Positions 24,917 through 33,335 are shown, numbered from the stretch's first letter. The stretch: DNA of 64,000 nucleotides from DASZIT01 sp963709665 (GCA_963709665.1 CAVPWU010000002.1:1302001-1366000); one strand, 5' to 3'. The notes: a model not told the origin generated them from the sequence alone. Program-made: numbers and translations.

Positions 24917-26574
24917 CCGCCGCTGACCTCCTCCTCCGGCACCGGGAGCGTCCGGAGCTCGGGCTCTGCTTCGAGGACCGGTCGGTCAGCTACCGGACCT
25001 GGGTCGACGAGTCCCTCCGCCGGGTGGCGGTGTGGGAGGAGCTCCGTGACCCCGGCCGGCCCCCCCACATCGGCGTGCTCCTCGACAACGCCCCCGACTT
25101 CCTCTACTGGCTGGGGGCGGCCGCCATCTCCGGGGCGGTCGTCGTGGGCATCAACTCCACCTACCGGGGCGCCGAGCTGCTCCGGCTGATCGACCACTCC
25201 GACTGCCAGGCCATCGTCACCTCCGACACCTACGGCGGCCTGCTCGACCGGGCCGGACTGGACCTGGACCCGGCCCGGGTGCTGCACACCGGATCGGAGC
25301 ACTACCGGTCGATGCTGGATGCCACCGACCCCGGGACGGTCGAGGTCCCTCCTCCCGGCGACGACGATCTCTTCCTGCTCATCTTCACCTCGGGCTCCAC
25401 CAGCTTCCCCAAGGCGGTGCGCTGCACCCAGGGTCGCTTCGCCCGGACGGGTGGCCACGTGGCGACGGTGGCCGGCCTCGGGCCCGGGGACGGCGTCTAC
25501 TCCCCCCTGCCGTTCTTCCACTCCAGCTCGCTGTTCACCGGGCTGGCCTCCTCGCTCGCCGCCGGGGTGCCCATCGGCACCCGCTCGAAGTTCTCGGCCT
25601 CGCGGACCATGGACGACGTCCGGGGGATGGGGGCCACCCTCATGACCTACACCGGGAAGGTGCTGAACTACCTCCTGGCCGTCCCCGAGCACGAGGACGA
25701 CGCCGACAACCCGCTGCGCCTGGCGCTGGGGAACGAGGCCTCCTTCGCCGACATCCGGGCGTTCGCCCGGCGGTTCGACTGCCAGGTGCGGGACAGCTAC
25801 GGCTCCACCGAGGGCGTCATCATCATCCGGCGGGACGCCTCCATGCCGGAGGGCGCCCTGGGGGCGGCCGACGACAACATCGTGGTGCTCGATCCCGAGA
25901 CCCACCAGGAGTGCCCACCGGTCCGACGGGCTCCCGACGGGAGCATCCTGAATGCCGCCGAGGCCACCGGGGAGATCGTCAACCTCTCCCCGGGCCAGGG
26001 CTTCGAGGGCTACTACCGGAACCCGGAGGCCACCACCGAACGGTTCCGGGAGGGCCGCTACTGGTCCGGGGACCTCGCCTACCGGGACGCCGACGGTTGG
26101 TTCTACTTCGCCGGGCGGTCCAACGAGTGGCTCCGGGTGGACGGGGAGAACTTCGCGGCCGGCGTGGTGGAGTCGATCGTGGGGCGGTTCCCCGGCTCCC
26201 GCACCGCCGTCATCTACGCGGTGCCCGACGCCCCGGTGGGGGACGCGGTGATGGCCGCCCTGGAGGTGGAGGACCCCGGGAGCTTCGACCTCGGGGCCTT
26301 CGAGGGGTTCCTGGCCGACCAGGCCGACCTCGGCCCCAAGTGGGTGCCGACCTTCCTCCGCCTGAGCCGGGACCTGCCCAAGCTGGCCAGCCTCAAGGTG
26401 GACAAGACCCGGCTGCGCGCCGAGGCGTGGCGGCCGGAGCCGGTGTACTGGCGGCCGGGGCGCGGCGAGCCGCTCCGGCTGCTCACCGCCGCCGACCGGC
26501 AGGGCCTCAGCGGCCGGCTCCCCGGCGGTTCCGGTGACGGAGCTGGGAAGGGGGCGAGGGACCCGAATGAGTAG
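24913..26574 (+). CDS. AMP-forming acyl-CoA synthetase (FadD-like)
   Basis: Activates a carboxylic acid to its CoA thioester through an acyl-adenylate, the likely entry step of the island pathway. The 553-residue protein keeps the ANL-family motifs: the P-loop LLIFTSGSTSFPKAV, the A5-type DSYGSTEG, GEIVNLSPGQGFEGYY, YWSGDLAYRDADGWFYFAGR, and the C-terminal catalytic Lys in LPKLASLKVDKTRL. The ATG overlaps the dehydrogenase stop, with GAGGAGG 4 bases upstream. A weakly conserved tail of about 25 residues overlaps the TetR gene's upstream region. The acid specificity cannot be predicted; closest in style are FadD17-like enzymes. Confidence 0.9.
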   Translation: MTAADLLLRHRERPELGLCFEDRSVSYRTWVDESLRRVAVWEELRDPGRPPHIGVLLDNAPDFLYWLGAAAISGAVVVGINSTYRGAELLRLIDHSDCQAIVTSDTYGGLLDRAGLDLDPARVLHTGSEHYRSMLDATDPGTVEVPPPGDDDLFLLIFTSGSTSFPKAVRCTQGRFARTGGHVATVAGLGPGDGVYSPLPFFHSSSLFTGLASSLAAGVPIGTRSKFSASRTMDDVRGMGATLMTYTGKVLNYLLAVPEHEDDADNPLRLALGNEASFADIRAFARRFDCQVRDSYGSTEGVIIIRRDASMPEGALGAADDNIVVLDPETHQECPPVRRAPDGSILNAAEATGEIVNLSPGQGFEGYYRNPEATTERFREGRYWSGDLAYRDADGWFYFAGRSNEWLRVDGENFAAGVVESIVGRFPGSRTAVIYAVPDAPVGDAVMAALEVEDPGSFDLGAFEGFLADQADLGPKWVPTFLRLSRDLPKLASLKVDKTRLRAEAWRPEPVYWRPGRGEPLRLLTAADRQGLSGRLPGGSGDGAGKGARDPNE

Positions 26575-26593
26575 AGTCGCCGGAGGAGGTTCC

Positions 26594-27280
26594 GTGTCCA
26601 ACCAGTCAGTACGACTTCCGAACGCCAGCCGGGGTCGCCGCCCCGAGGAGCCGGAGCCGGAGGGCGAGCCGGCCCGCCGGGGCACCGGACGGACGGCGCG
26701 TGGACGCCAGACCCGGCAGCAGCTGGTGGCGTCGGCCCGGACCGTCTTCGAGCGGCAGGGGTTCCTCCACGCCCGGATCGCCGACATCTGCAAGGAGGCG
26801 GAGCTCTCCCACGGGAGCTTCTACACCTACTTCACGTCGAAGGAGGAGATCTTCACCGAGGTGGTCGACTCGGTGGAGATCGACCTGCTGCGGGTCGACT
26901 CGCCGGTCGAGCAGCTGGACCCCGTCGAGCGCATCCGGGCCGCCAACCGCCACTACCTGCAGTCCTTCCGGGAGAACGCCGACATCCTCCGGGTCATCGA
27001 GCAGGTGTCCACCTTCGACGACGAGGTGCTCCGCATCCGGGTGAGCCGGGAGGTGGAGTTCGCCCGCCTCATCGAGCGCCGGACCCGCGAGTACCAGAAG
27101 GCGGGCCTGGTCTACCCGGAGCTCGACCCCTCCCTGGTCGCCCACGCCCTGGGTGGCATGGTGGCCGGCCTCGCCGAGCAGATGTTCTTCGAGGACCAGC
27201 AGTCCTTCGAGCTCGACCACGCCGTCGACCAGCTCACCCTCCTCTGGACCTACGCCGTGGGGCTGCGCCGGCCGTCCTGA
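26594..27280 (+). CDS. TetR-family transcriptional regulator
   Basis: A 228-residue TetR-family protein. The N-terminal 40 residues are a basic, disordered Arg/Glu/Pro tail. The HTH DNA-binding domain follows (about 45-95), with RQQLVASARTVFERQGF and IADICKEAELSHGSFYTYFTSKEEIF. The helical ligand domain makes up the rest. The GTG start at 26594 is preceded by GGAGGAGG with a 4-base gap. An alternative ATG at 26567 overlaps the ligase gene's end and would add 9 residues. It ends the plus-strand operon, an arrangement typical of local repressors responding to a CoA-ester ligand. Its likely sites are the ATTGACGTC elements at 21516 and 28631-28654; that link is inferred. Confidence 0.9.
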   Translation: MSNQSVRLPNASRGRRPEEPEPEGEPARRGTGRTARGRQTRQQLVASARTVFERQGFLHARIADICKEAELSHGSFYTYFTSKEEIFTEVVDSVEIDLLRVDSPVEQLDPVERIRAANRHYLQSFRENADILRVIEQVSTFDDEVLRIRVSREVEFARLIERRTREYQKAGLVYPELDPSLVAHALGGMVAGLAEQMFFEDQQSFELDHAVDQLTLLWTYAVGLRRPS

Positions 27281-27324
27281 CCGGCGCCGTGCGTGCCGTC
27301 CCACCCGGGCGGGACGGTCGCCGA

Positions 27325-28614
27325 CTACGAGGAGACGGTGGTGGTCCCCGGGAGGTCGGTGCCGCAGAAGGGCTTGCCCGAGGCCGCCACGAACCCCTTC
27401 GGGCCGGCCTTCAGGAACCACCCGCAGTTCTGGGGCAGGTCGTGACCGAAGATGGTCGAGTAGTCGATCGGGTTGGGCAGGATCCCTCCGGCGTTGTACG
27501 ACGTGATGCCCCGGAGTGCCCTGATGACGGCCGCCGGTGAGGTGGCGTGGCTCCCGGCGGCCTTCAGGCCGTCCACCATCAGGTCGGCGCCGTTCCAGGC
27601 CTCGTACTCGTCGAAGGCGGGGAACCGGGTCTTGGAGTAGTGGTCGTACTTGATCAGCGCCGCCTGCATCGCCTCGGTGGCGGCGGTGGGCAGCTGGAAG
27701 GGGTGGAACCCGGAGTCGAAGTAGTCCCCCTGCAGCGACGACCAGGCCGACGAGGTGACGGCGGAGGGCTCGTACCCGGTGGGGAACACCAGGGCCTTGA
27801 CCCGCACCCCCGCCTGCTTCATGGCGGTGGCCAGGGCGAAGTTCGAGTTGTCGTCCATCCCGGCGTAGACGGCGTTCACCCCGGCCGACTTGGCGGTGAG
27901 GGCCTGGTTGGTCAGCGCCACCGAGCCGAAGGGGATCGACGTGTCGAGGACGCCCTTCTTGCCGCCGGCGTGGACCACCGACGCCACCGTGCCGGTGGCC
28001 GACCGGGTCGACGAGGGCGAGATGCCGTAGCCGTAGGCACCGATCACCGAGCCACCGTGGGCAACCAGGAAGTTGCCGAGCTGGGTGTTGACCGGGTAGT
28101 CGGGATCGAGGCTCCCGGTGTCGGAGGCGAACATGTTGGTGTAGGGCTGGGTTCCCCACTCGGGACCGTCGGAGGAGCTGCCGGTCACCGGCAGGCCGGC
28201 CTGCTGGGCGTACTTGGCCCCCTCGAAGAAGAGGGCGCTCACCGCCACGATCCCCACCGCGCCCTTGGAGACGGCTTCCTGCACGGCGGTGACGTCGAGG
28301 CTCGGGCTGGTCTGGTCGTCGATGAACATCGTGGTGATCTTGTGGCCGTCCACCCCACCGGCCGCATTGGCCTCGTCGACCCGGGCCTGGAAGGCACCGT
28401 CGGTTCCCTGGTACTCGGGACCGGCGGCACCGCTGCATGAACAGATCAGGGCGATCTTGATGGGCGCGGCGGTCGCCGAGGCGGCAGTGGCCGTGGCCGT
28501 GGCCAGACTCAGCCCCCCGCCGGTCCCCAGCACCACGGCGGCGGCGAGGAGCACCCTCGCCGGCCGGTGCCCGACCCTCCCGGCACGGACTCCCTCAGGG
28601 CGCATCACCTTCAT
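27325..28614 (-). CDS. Branched-chain-amino-acid-type ABC solute-binding protein
   Basis: A 429-residue periplasmic-binding protein of the LivJ/LivK type 1 fold. A Sec signal peptide (hydrophobic ARVLLAAAVVLGTGG) ends near TATAAS, with no lipobox seen. The mature domain has IALICSCSGAAGPEYQGTDG, FIDDQTSPSLDVTAVQEAV, the two-lobe linkers GIVAVSALFFEGAKYAQ and VYAGMDD, and FDEYEAWNGADL. Such proteins in Actinobacteria often bind steroids, aromatic acids or other non-amino-acid ligands. No permease or ATPase gene is nearby. The ATG follows GGGAGGGTCAG. It is the most strongly promoter-linked gene of the island, with the operator-like repeats upstream. Confidence 0.88.
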   Translation of the reverse strand: MKVMRPEGVRAGRVGHRPARVLLAAAVVLGTGGGLSLATATATAASATAAPIKIALICSCSGAAGPEYQGTDGAFQARVDEANAAGGVDGHKITTMFIDDQTSPSLDVTAVQEAVSKGAVGIVAVSALFFEGAKYAQQAGLPVTGSSSDGPEWGTQPYTNMFASDTGSLDPDYPVNTQLGNFLVAHGGSVIGAYGYGISPSSTRSATGTVASVVHAGGKKGVLDTSIPFGSVALTNQALTAKSAGVNAVYAGMDDNSNFALATAMKQAGVRVKALVFPTGYEPSAVTSSAWSSLQGDYFDSGFHPFQLPTAATEAMQAALIKYDHYSKTRFPAFDEYEAWNGADLMVDGLKAAGSHATSPAAVIRALRGITSYNAGGILPNPIDYSTIFGHDLPQNCGWFLKAGPKGFVAASGKPFCGTDLPGTTTVSS

Positions 28615-28630
28615 CTGACCCTCCCCCCGT

Positions 28631-28654
28631 CGACTTCAATGTCGACGTCAATGT
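28631..28654. promoter_or_regulatory. Two tandem 12-bp operator-like repeats
   Basis: On the minus strand ACATTGACGTCG is followed directly by ACATTGAAGTCG, 11 of 12 bases identical. The first unit overlaps the -10 of the solute-binding-protein promoter. It contains the 9-bp core ATTGACGTC shared with the divergent region at 21515-21523. A dimeric TetR protein bound here would block transcription. Confidence 0.6.
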
Positions 28655-28678
28655 AAAACTCGACTGCTGCACTGTCTA
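28650..28678 (-). promoter_or_regulatory. Sigma-70-type promoter of the island solute-binding-protein gene
   Basis: Minus-strand TAGACA (28673-28678), exactly 17 bases, TACATT (28650-28655). The leader to the ATG at 28614 is about 29 bases and carries GGGAGGG. Confidence 0.65.
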
Positions 28679-28849
28679 CTACACGGGCTTCGTGGTGGGT
28701 GGTGCGCTGCCGGACCGCGGGGGCGAGGCCGGGTAGGTGCCCTCGATGCCATCGATCAGGCCCCCCCGGGACGACCGCCATCGCACCCTACCGCCGGGTC
28801 CGGCCGACAGCCCGTCACCGCCGGATCGGGTCCAAGCCCCGCCGAGGGC

Positions 28850-29641
28850 TCAGGCCGGCTCGAGCAGGGTGGTGCGGAGCCGCTCCACCGCACCGGCCAG
28901 GCCCAGGGTGTCGGCCAGGCCCTGGTAGGAGCCGTAGGTGGTGCGGACCGATGCCAGGAAGTCGAACATGGTCTCGGGCACGGCGTTGAGGATGACCGGG
29001 GCGAACTTGGACACGATCTCCTCCGACTCCGGGTACTCCGACCGCAGCCGGTCGAAGAGATGCACCATGGCGGCGGCGCTGAGGGCGTAGTCCTCGGCGA
29101 TGGTGGCATCGGGCACGCCGAGGAATGCCAGCACCAGGGCCGAGACCACCCCGGTCCGGTCCTTGCCGGCGCTGCAGTGGACGACGGCGGGCAGGGCGTC
29201 CGGCTCGGCCAGGGCGCCGATGGCGGTGGCCAGCGTGGTGCCGCTGTTGGTGACCATGTCGAGGTAGCGGAGCGCCACGTAGGAGGACTCCGACCACTCG
29301 GCCAGATCGGTCGGCTGGGGCAGGACGTCCATCAGCGGCAGGTCGAGGTAGCGCACCGGGACCTCCTCCACCGGGAAGGTGCCACGGGTCTCGGCCTCGT
29401 CCCTGGTCCGGAGGTCGATCACCGTGGCCAGCCGCAGCTCGACCATCACCGCCCGGTCCTCGGCGCTCAGCCGGCTCAGTCCGTCGGCCCGGAACAGGTG
29501 ACGCCAGCGGGTGCGGCGGCCGTCGGCGGTGGCGTAGCCACCCAGATCACGGAAGTTGGTGGTGCCGTCGAGCACCACGTGGCGCTCGACCGGCCCGGTG
29601 CCGCCGCCGGCGGGGGGCGGGCTTCCGGCAGAAGGGCTCAT
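28850..29641 (-). CDS. Tyrosine/inositol-type protein phosphatase (Y_phosphatase3)
   Basis: A 263-residue Cys-dependent phosphatase related to MptpB and LipA-type enzymes. The P-loop HCSAGKDRTG (about 154-163) holds the catalytic Cys and Arg plus the Lys-Asp pair typical of the subgroup. The N-terminal TTNFRDLGGYATADG block is also typical. The early Asp in VIDLRTRDE and the helical lid (SRFAP-like region, about 210-225) follow the family. The substrate may be a phosphotyrosine protein or a phosphoinositide. An ATG at 29641 was preferred over a GTG at 29671 because TACGCT lies 8 bases upstream of it. It sits between the island and the ribosomal-protein genes, which fits either neighbourhood. 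Confidence 0.85.
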   Translation of the reverse strand: MSPSAGSPPPAGGGTGPVERHVVLDGTTNFRDLGGYATADGRRTRWRHLFRADGLSRLSAEDRAVMVELRLATVIDLRTRDEAETRGTFPVEEVPVRYLDLPLMDVLPQPTDLAEWSESSYVALRYLDMVTNSGTTLATAIGALAEPDALPAVVHCSAGKDRTGVVSALVLAFLGVPDATIAEDYALSAAAMVHLFDRLRSEYPESEEIVSKFAPVILNAVPETMFDFLASVRTTYGSYQGLADTLGLAGAVERLRTTLLEPA

Positions 29642-29713
29642 AGCCCCGGAGCGTACCGCCCGGGTCGACACCCACCCAATCAGCCGGTCAGGCCGGCGCC
29701 GGGGTGGGGCGCC

Positions 29714-29968
29714 TCAGTCGGCGGTGACGACGTCGACCAGCTTCCGGCCCTTGCGGCTGGCGAACTGCACCGTACCGGGGGCCAGGGCGAAGAGGGTGTC
29801 GTCGCCACCGATGCCGACGTTGAGGCCGGGATGGAACTTGGTGCCGCGCTGGCGGACCAGGATCGACCCGGCCTTCACCGTGGTGCCGCCGAAGGCCTTG
29901 ACCCCCAGCCGCTGGGCATTGGAGTCGCGCCCGTTCCGGGTCGACCCACCACCTTTGGTCTTGGACAT
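29714..29968 (-). CDS. rpmA: 50S ribosomal protein L27
   Basis: Ribosomal protein bL27, 84 residues, whose N-terminal arm reaches the peptidyl-transferase centre. SKTKGGGSTRNGRDS, GVKAFGGTTVKAGSILVRQRG and FHPGLNVGIGGDDTLFAL are the conserved blocks. The ATG has AGGAG about 9 bases upstream. It is 31 bases downstream of rplU in the usual rplU-rpmA order, but obg, which normally follows, is about 10.9 kb away on the far side of the catabolic island. Confidence 0.97.
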   Translation of the reverse strand: MSKTKGGGSTRNGRDSNAQRLGVKAFGGTTVKAGSILVRQRGTKFHPGLNVGIGGDDTLFALAPGTVQFASRKGRKLVDVVTAD

Positions 29969-29999
29969 GCTGGTTGCTCCTTGTGCTCCGGCGCCGTGC

Positions 30000-30314
30000 T
30001 CAGCCGGCGGCCGTGATGGCGGTGATCTCGATGGTGGAGTACTGCTGACGGTGTCCCCACCGGGTCCGCTGGTTCGACTTGTTCTTGTAGGTGAAGCCGC
30101 GGATCTTCGGTCCCAGCTCCTCCCCCACCACCTGGGCGGTGACCGAGGCCCCCTCCAGGGCGGCGGGAGTAGCGAGGACGGTGTCGCCGTCCACCACCAG
30201 CACCGGGGCGAACGCCACCTCGGTGCCGGGGGCCTTGCCCAGCAGTTCGACTCGGAGCTGCTGGCCCTCGGCCACGCGCTCCTGCTTTCCTCCGGTTTGG
30301 ATCACGGCGTACAT
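30000..30314 (-). CDS. rplU: 50S ribosomal protein L21
   Basis: Ribosomal protein bL21, 104 residues, an early-binding 23S rRNA protein. MYAVIQTGGKQERVAEGQ at the start and the C-terminal FTYKNKSNQRTRWGHRQQY are diagnostic. It starts 12 bases after the RNase E/G stop. The bases before the ATG (ctccttctt) are pyrimidine-rich and cannot act as a ribosome-binding site. A TAGACT hexamer lies 9 bases upstream, overlapping the rng stop, and may give a near-leaderless transcript. The rng-rplU-rpmA order is common in Actinobacteria. Confidence 0.97.
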   Translation of the reverse strand: MYAVIQTGGKQERVAEGQQLRVELLGKAPGTEVAFAPVLVVDGDTVLATPAALEGASVTAQVVGEELGPKIRGFTYKNKSNQRTRWGHRQQYSTIEITAITAAG

Positions 30315-30326
30315 AAGAAGGAGAGT

Positions 30327-32495
30327 CTACAGCTCCGGGTCGGAGAACACGATTCCCCTCCCCTCGCACACCTCGCAGGTGGTGGAGAGGGACTCGATGA
30401 GGCCCTCGGAGACCCGCTTCCGGGTCATCTCCACCAGGCCCAGCTCGGAGATGTCGAACACCTGGGTCCGGGTCTTGTCCCTGGCCAGAGCGGCGCGGAG
30501 GGCACTCGACACCTTGTCCCGGTTCCCCCGGATCTCCATGTCGATGAAGTCGATGACGATGATGCCGCCGATGTCCCGCAGCCGGAGCTGCCGGGCCACC
30601 TCCTCGGCCGCCTCGAGGTTGTTGCGGTAGACGGTCTCCTCGAGGTTGGAGGTGCCGACGTTCTTGCCGGTGTTCACGTCGATGACGGTGAGCGCCTCGG
30701 TCCGGTCGATGACCAGCGAGCCCCCCGACGGGAGGTACACCTTCCGGTCGAGGGCCTTGTGGAGCTGCTCGTGGACGTGGTACCGCTCGAAGACCGGCAA
30801 CGGCTCCTCGGTGGTGTCGAAGTACTCCACCCGGTCGGCCAGCTCGGGGTTGACCGCCCCCACGTAGTCGTGGACCTGCTCGTAGAGCTCGAGGTCGTCG
30901 ATGACCACCGCCCGGTACTCGCGGTTGAGCTCCTCGCGGATCACCCGCACGGCGATGGGGGGCTCCTTGTACAGGAGGGCGGCACCCTGACCCTTGGCGG
31001 CGGCGGCCGAGATGGCCTCCCACCGCTCCACCAGCCGCTCCACGTCGTGGCGGAGCTCGTCGGCGCTGGCGCCGGCGGCGGCGGTGCGGACGATGAGCCC
31101 GTGGCCCTTGGGACGGACTGCGTCGACGATCTTCCGGAGGCGCTTGCGCTCGGTGTCGTCCAGCCGCTTGGAGATCCCGAACGCCGTGGAGTCGGGCACC
31201 AGCACCACGAACCGGCCGGGGAGGGAGACCTCCTGGGTCAGTCGGGCGCCCTTGGCCCCGATCGGGTTCTTGGTGACCTGGCAGAGGATGGTCTGCCCGG
31301 GACGGAGCACCTGCTCGATCCGGGGCTGGGAGGCCGAGGCCCCCGCCTCGAGGTCCTCGGTGTCGTAGCGCACGTCGCCGCGGTAGAGGACGGCGTTCTT
31401 GGGGGTTCCGATGTCGATGAAGGCGGCCTCCATCCCGGGGAGGACGTTCTGGACCCGCCCCCGGTAGATGTTGCCGTCGATCTGGGTGGCGTCGTCCGAG
31501 GCGTGCGAGACGTAGTGCTCGACCAGGGTGCGCCCCTCGAGCAGGGCGATCTGGGTGGTCTCCGGGCGGACGTGGACGCACATCATGTAGCGGCCCACCG
31601 CCTTGCCACGGCGTTCCCGGCCGCCGCGGCGGTTGCCGGTGCGGGCCGGTCCGGTGCCGGCGTCGGCCGCCGACGGCATCCGTTCGGTGATCACCTCGAC
31701 CTCGTCGTCCGCCGACCCCGTCCGGTCGGACCCGCCGTCGCGCCGCTGGCCGCCGGAGCGGCCGCCGCCCTGGGCCTGGCGACCACCGTTGCCGCCGCCA
31801 CCGTTGCCGCCGCCACCGTTGCCGGAGCGGCCGTTGCCGGAGCGGCCCCGCCCACCCGAGCGCCCGTTGCCGGAGCGGGCGGCGGGGTCGGCGGCCCGGG
31901 GGGCCGCCTCGACCGAGCCCGGGGGGGCCGGCCGGGTGTCACCGATCTTGGGTCGGGACACCGGTCCGGGGGTCGCCCCGGTGGGGACGGCCGGCGCCGT
32001 CGGGGTGGCGGCCGGCCCGTCCGCCTCGGCGGTCAGGGCTCCGTCGTCGCCGTCCCGGTCTCCCCCGTCGTCGTCCGGCCCGTCGCTCTCCCCGGCCTCA
32101 CCGGTGCCGGTGCCGGTACGGCCCCGTCCGCGGCCGCCCCGGGAGCCCCGGCGCCGACGGCTGGGACCGGTCCGGGCCGGCTGGTCGGCGCCGTCGCCGG
32201 CGTCCGTACCATCGGTGCCGTCGGCGCCGTCGCCGGCGTCCGTACCCTCACCGGACCCCTTCAGGGCAGGGCCGTCCCCGACGCCGGTGGGGGTCCGCTC
32301 GGACCCCGGTGCCCCGGCGCGTCCTCCGCGCACGGGTGCCGGTCGGTCGGGGGCCGCAGCCTCCGGCACGCTGACCGGCGTGACCGTTCGCTCAGGCGCC
32401 GGAGCTCCGGCGCTGGTGTCCTCGTGGGGCGCGCTCGGAGAGGCCGGTGCATCCACCTGGTCCCCGATCGACTGCCCCGTTATGGCTTCTGACAT
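30327..32495 (-). CDS. rng: Ribonuclease E/G family protein with long disordered N-terminus
   Basis: Endoribonuclease that starts mRNA turnover and processes rRNA. The first 300 residues or so are low-complexity: Thr/Ala/Asp then Gly/Arg/Asn-rich with tandem repeats (GNGRSG and GGNGGG types). The catalytic part begins near VGRYMMCVHVRPE. It contains the S1 domain (YVSHASDDATQIDGNIYRG, GMEAAFIDIG), the RNase H-like and DNase I-like parts with the catalytic DVNTGKN and VIDFIDME Asp residues, and the Zn-link CEVCEGRG. The 722-residue protein is therefore an N-terminally extended form, whereas Escherichia coli RNase E carries its disordered arm C-terminally. The ATG is 7 bases after GAAGGG. The order rng-rplU-rpmA is standard. 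Confidence 0.93.
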   Translation of the reverse strand: MSEAITGQSIGDQVDAPASPSAPHEDTSAGAPAPERTVTPVSVPEAAAPDRPAPVRGGRAGAPGSERTPTGVGDGPALKGSGEGTDAGDGADGTDGTDAGDGADQPARTGPSRRRRGSRGGRGRGRTGTGTGEAGESDGPDDDGGDRDGDDGALTAEADGPAATPTAPAVPTGATPGPVSRPKIGDTRPAPPGSVEAAPRAADPAARSGNGRSGGRGRSGNGRSGNGGGGNGGGGNGGRQAQGGGRSGGQRRDGGSDRTGSADDEVEVITERMPSAADAGTGPARTGNRRGGRERRGKAVGRYMMCVHVRPETTQIALLEGRTLVEHYVSHASDDATQIDGNIYRGRVQNVLPGMEAAFIDIGTPKNAVLYRGDVRYDTEDLEAGASASQPRIEQVLRPGQTILCQVTKNPIGAKGARLTQEVSLPGRFVVLVPDSTAFGISKRLDDTERKRLRKIVDAVRPKGHGLIVRTAAAGASADELRHDVERLVERWEAISAAAAKGQGAALLYKEPPIAVRVIREELNREYRAVVIDDLELYEQVHDYVGAVNPELADRVEYFDTTEEPLPVFERYHVHEQLHKALDRKVYLPSGGSLVIDRTEALTVIDVNTGKNVGTSNLEETVYRNNLEAAEEVARQLRLRDIGGIIVIDFIDMEIRGNRDKVSSALRAALARDKTRTQVFDISELGLVEMTRKRVSEGLIESLSTTCEVCEGRGIVFSDPEL
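31791..31850. repeat. 15-bp tandem repeat in the RNase E/G disordered region
   Basis: Four 15-base units in two related forms (gccgccgccaccgtt twice, then gccggagcggcc-type twice). They encode the Gly/Asn/Arg repeats and are likely length-variable by slippage. Confidence 0.7.
32185..32246. repeat. 26-bp direct repeat within the RNase E/G coding region
   Basis: The 26 bases at 32185-32210 recur exactly at 32221-32246 and encode a duplicated GTDAGDGAD-type segment. This suggests a recent in-frame duplication. Confidence 0.75.
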
Positions 32496-32516
32496 CGAAT
32501 TCCCTTCTCAAACCAC

Positions 32517-33335
32517 TCATGATGCGCGCTCCAAGGCGCGCACGGCGCCTGCGGTCGACCGGGTGTCCTGTGGCTCCACAGGCTCCCGACGGTCCCCGTC
32601 GCGCTCGATCCACTGTTGCGTTCTGCATGCCCGGTCGAGGACCGGGATCCCCACGGTCGGTGCCCCACCCGGCTCCGACCCGTCGTCGGCGACCCCGCAC
32701 GGGGCGACGGCGATCAGTCCCCGGACCAGCTCCACGGGACGGACCCCGCGGGGCTGGGTGATGAGCTCCGCCTCCAGCTCCACCAGGTCGTCCCGTCCCC
32801 CGTCGCCCTCTTCCCCGTCACCGTCGATCACCGCCAGCGACACCACCGACGGCCGGAGGTCGTCCTGCTCCTGGCGCCCCTTCCGCTCCCGGGTGATGGT
32901 CACCGTCGGTGCCGCCAGCAGGGCGTCCACCCGGGCCGCCAGCTCCGGCCGGGACAGCCCCCGGAAGGCCATGGTCCACGAGCACGAGGTCACCTCCTGC
33001 TGCAGGGAGGTGGCCCGGCGCTCCACCACCACGGCATGGTGCACGTCGATGCCGTCGGGCAACAGCCCGGTCAGACGGCCCGGCAGGCCGTCGATGTCCA
33101 CCTCGGCCGTCTCGGGCCGGGCGTCGTCGAGCACCACGTCGACGTACTCGGCCAGCGACTCGCACCCGGTGGGCAGCGCCAGCCCGAAGCTGAGCTGCGG
33201 CCGGGGCGAGAACCCCTCGGTGTAGGCCAGCGGCAGCTCGGCCCGTCGGAGGGCCCGCTCCCACATCCGGGCCACGTCCCGCTGGCTGGTGAACCGGACC
33301 TTGCCGAGCTTGGAGAAGCGGAAGCGGATTCGCAC
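32517..33335 (-). CDS. TIGR03936-type radical-SAM-associated protein (DUF2344)
   Basis: A 272-residue DUF2344 protein, the constant partner of the radical SAM protein encoded one base upstream. The conserved N-terminal block VRIRFRFSKLGKVRFTSQRD is followed by MWERALRRAELPLAYTEGFSP and PQLSFGLALPTGCES. The C-terminal 60 residues are variable. The GTG start at 33335 has AGGAGAGG 5 bases upstream and directly follows the radical SAM stop. The pair is found next to rng and rplU in many Actinobacteria and Firmicutes. Its exact role, perhaps in tRNA or ribosome modification, is not established. Confidence 0.88.
   Translation of the reverse strand: MRIRFRFSKLGKVRFTSQRDVARMWERALRRAELPLAYTEGFSPRPQLSFGLALPTGCESLAEYVDVVLDDARPETAEVDIDGLPGRLTGLLPDGIDVHHAVVVERRATSLQQEVTSCSWTMAFRGLSRPELAARVDALLAAPTVTITRERKGRQEQDDLRPSVVSLAVIDGDGEEGDGGRDDLVELEAELITQPRGVRPVELVRGLIAVAPCGVADDGSEPGGAPTVGIPVLDRACRTQQWIERDGDRREPVEPQDTRSTAGAVRALERAS

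Noticed and set aside
31600..32495. CRISPR array suggested by short repeats
   Set aside because: The repeats are 15 or 26 bp, in frame and coding for low-complexity protein, with no spacers or leader.
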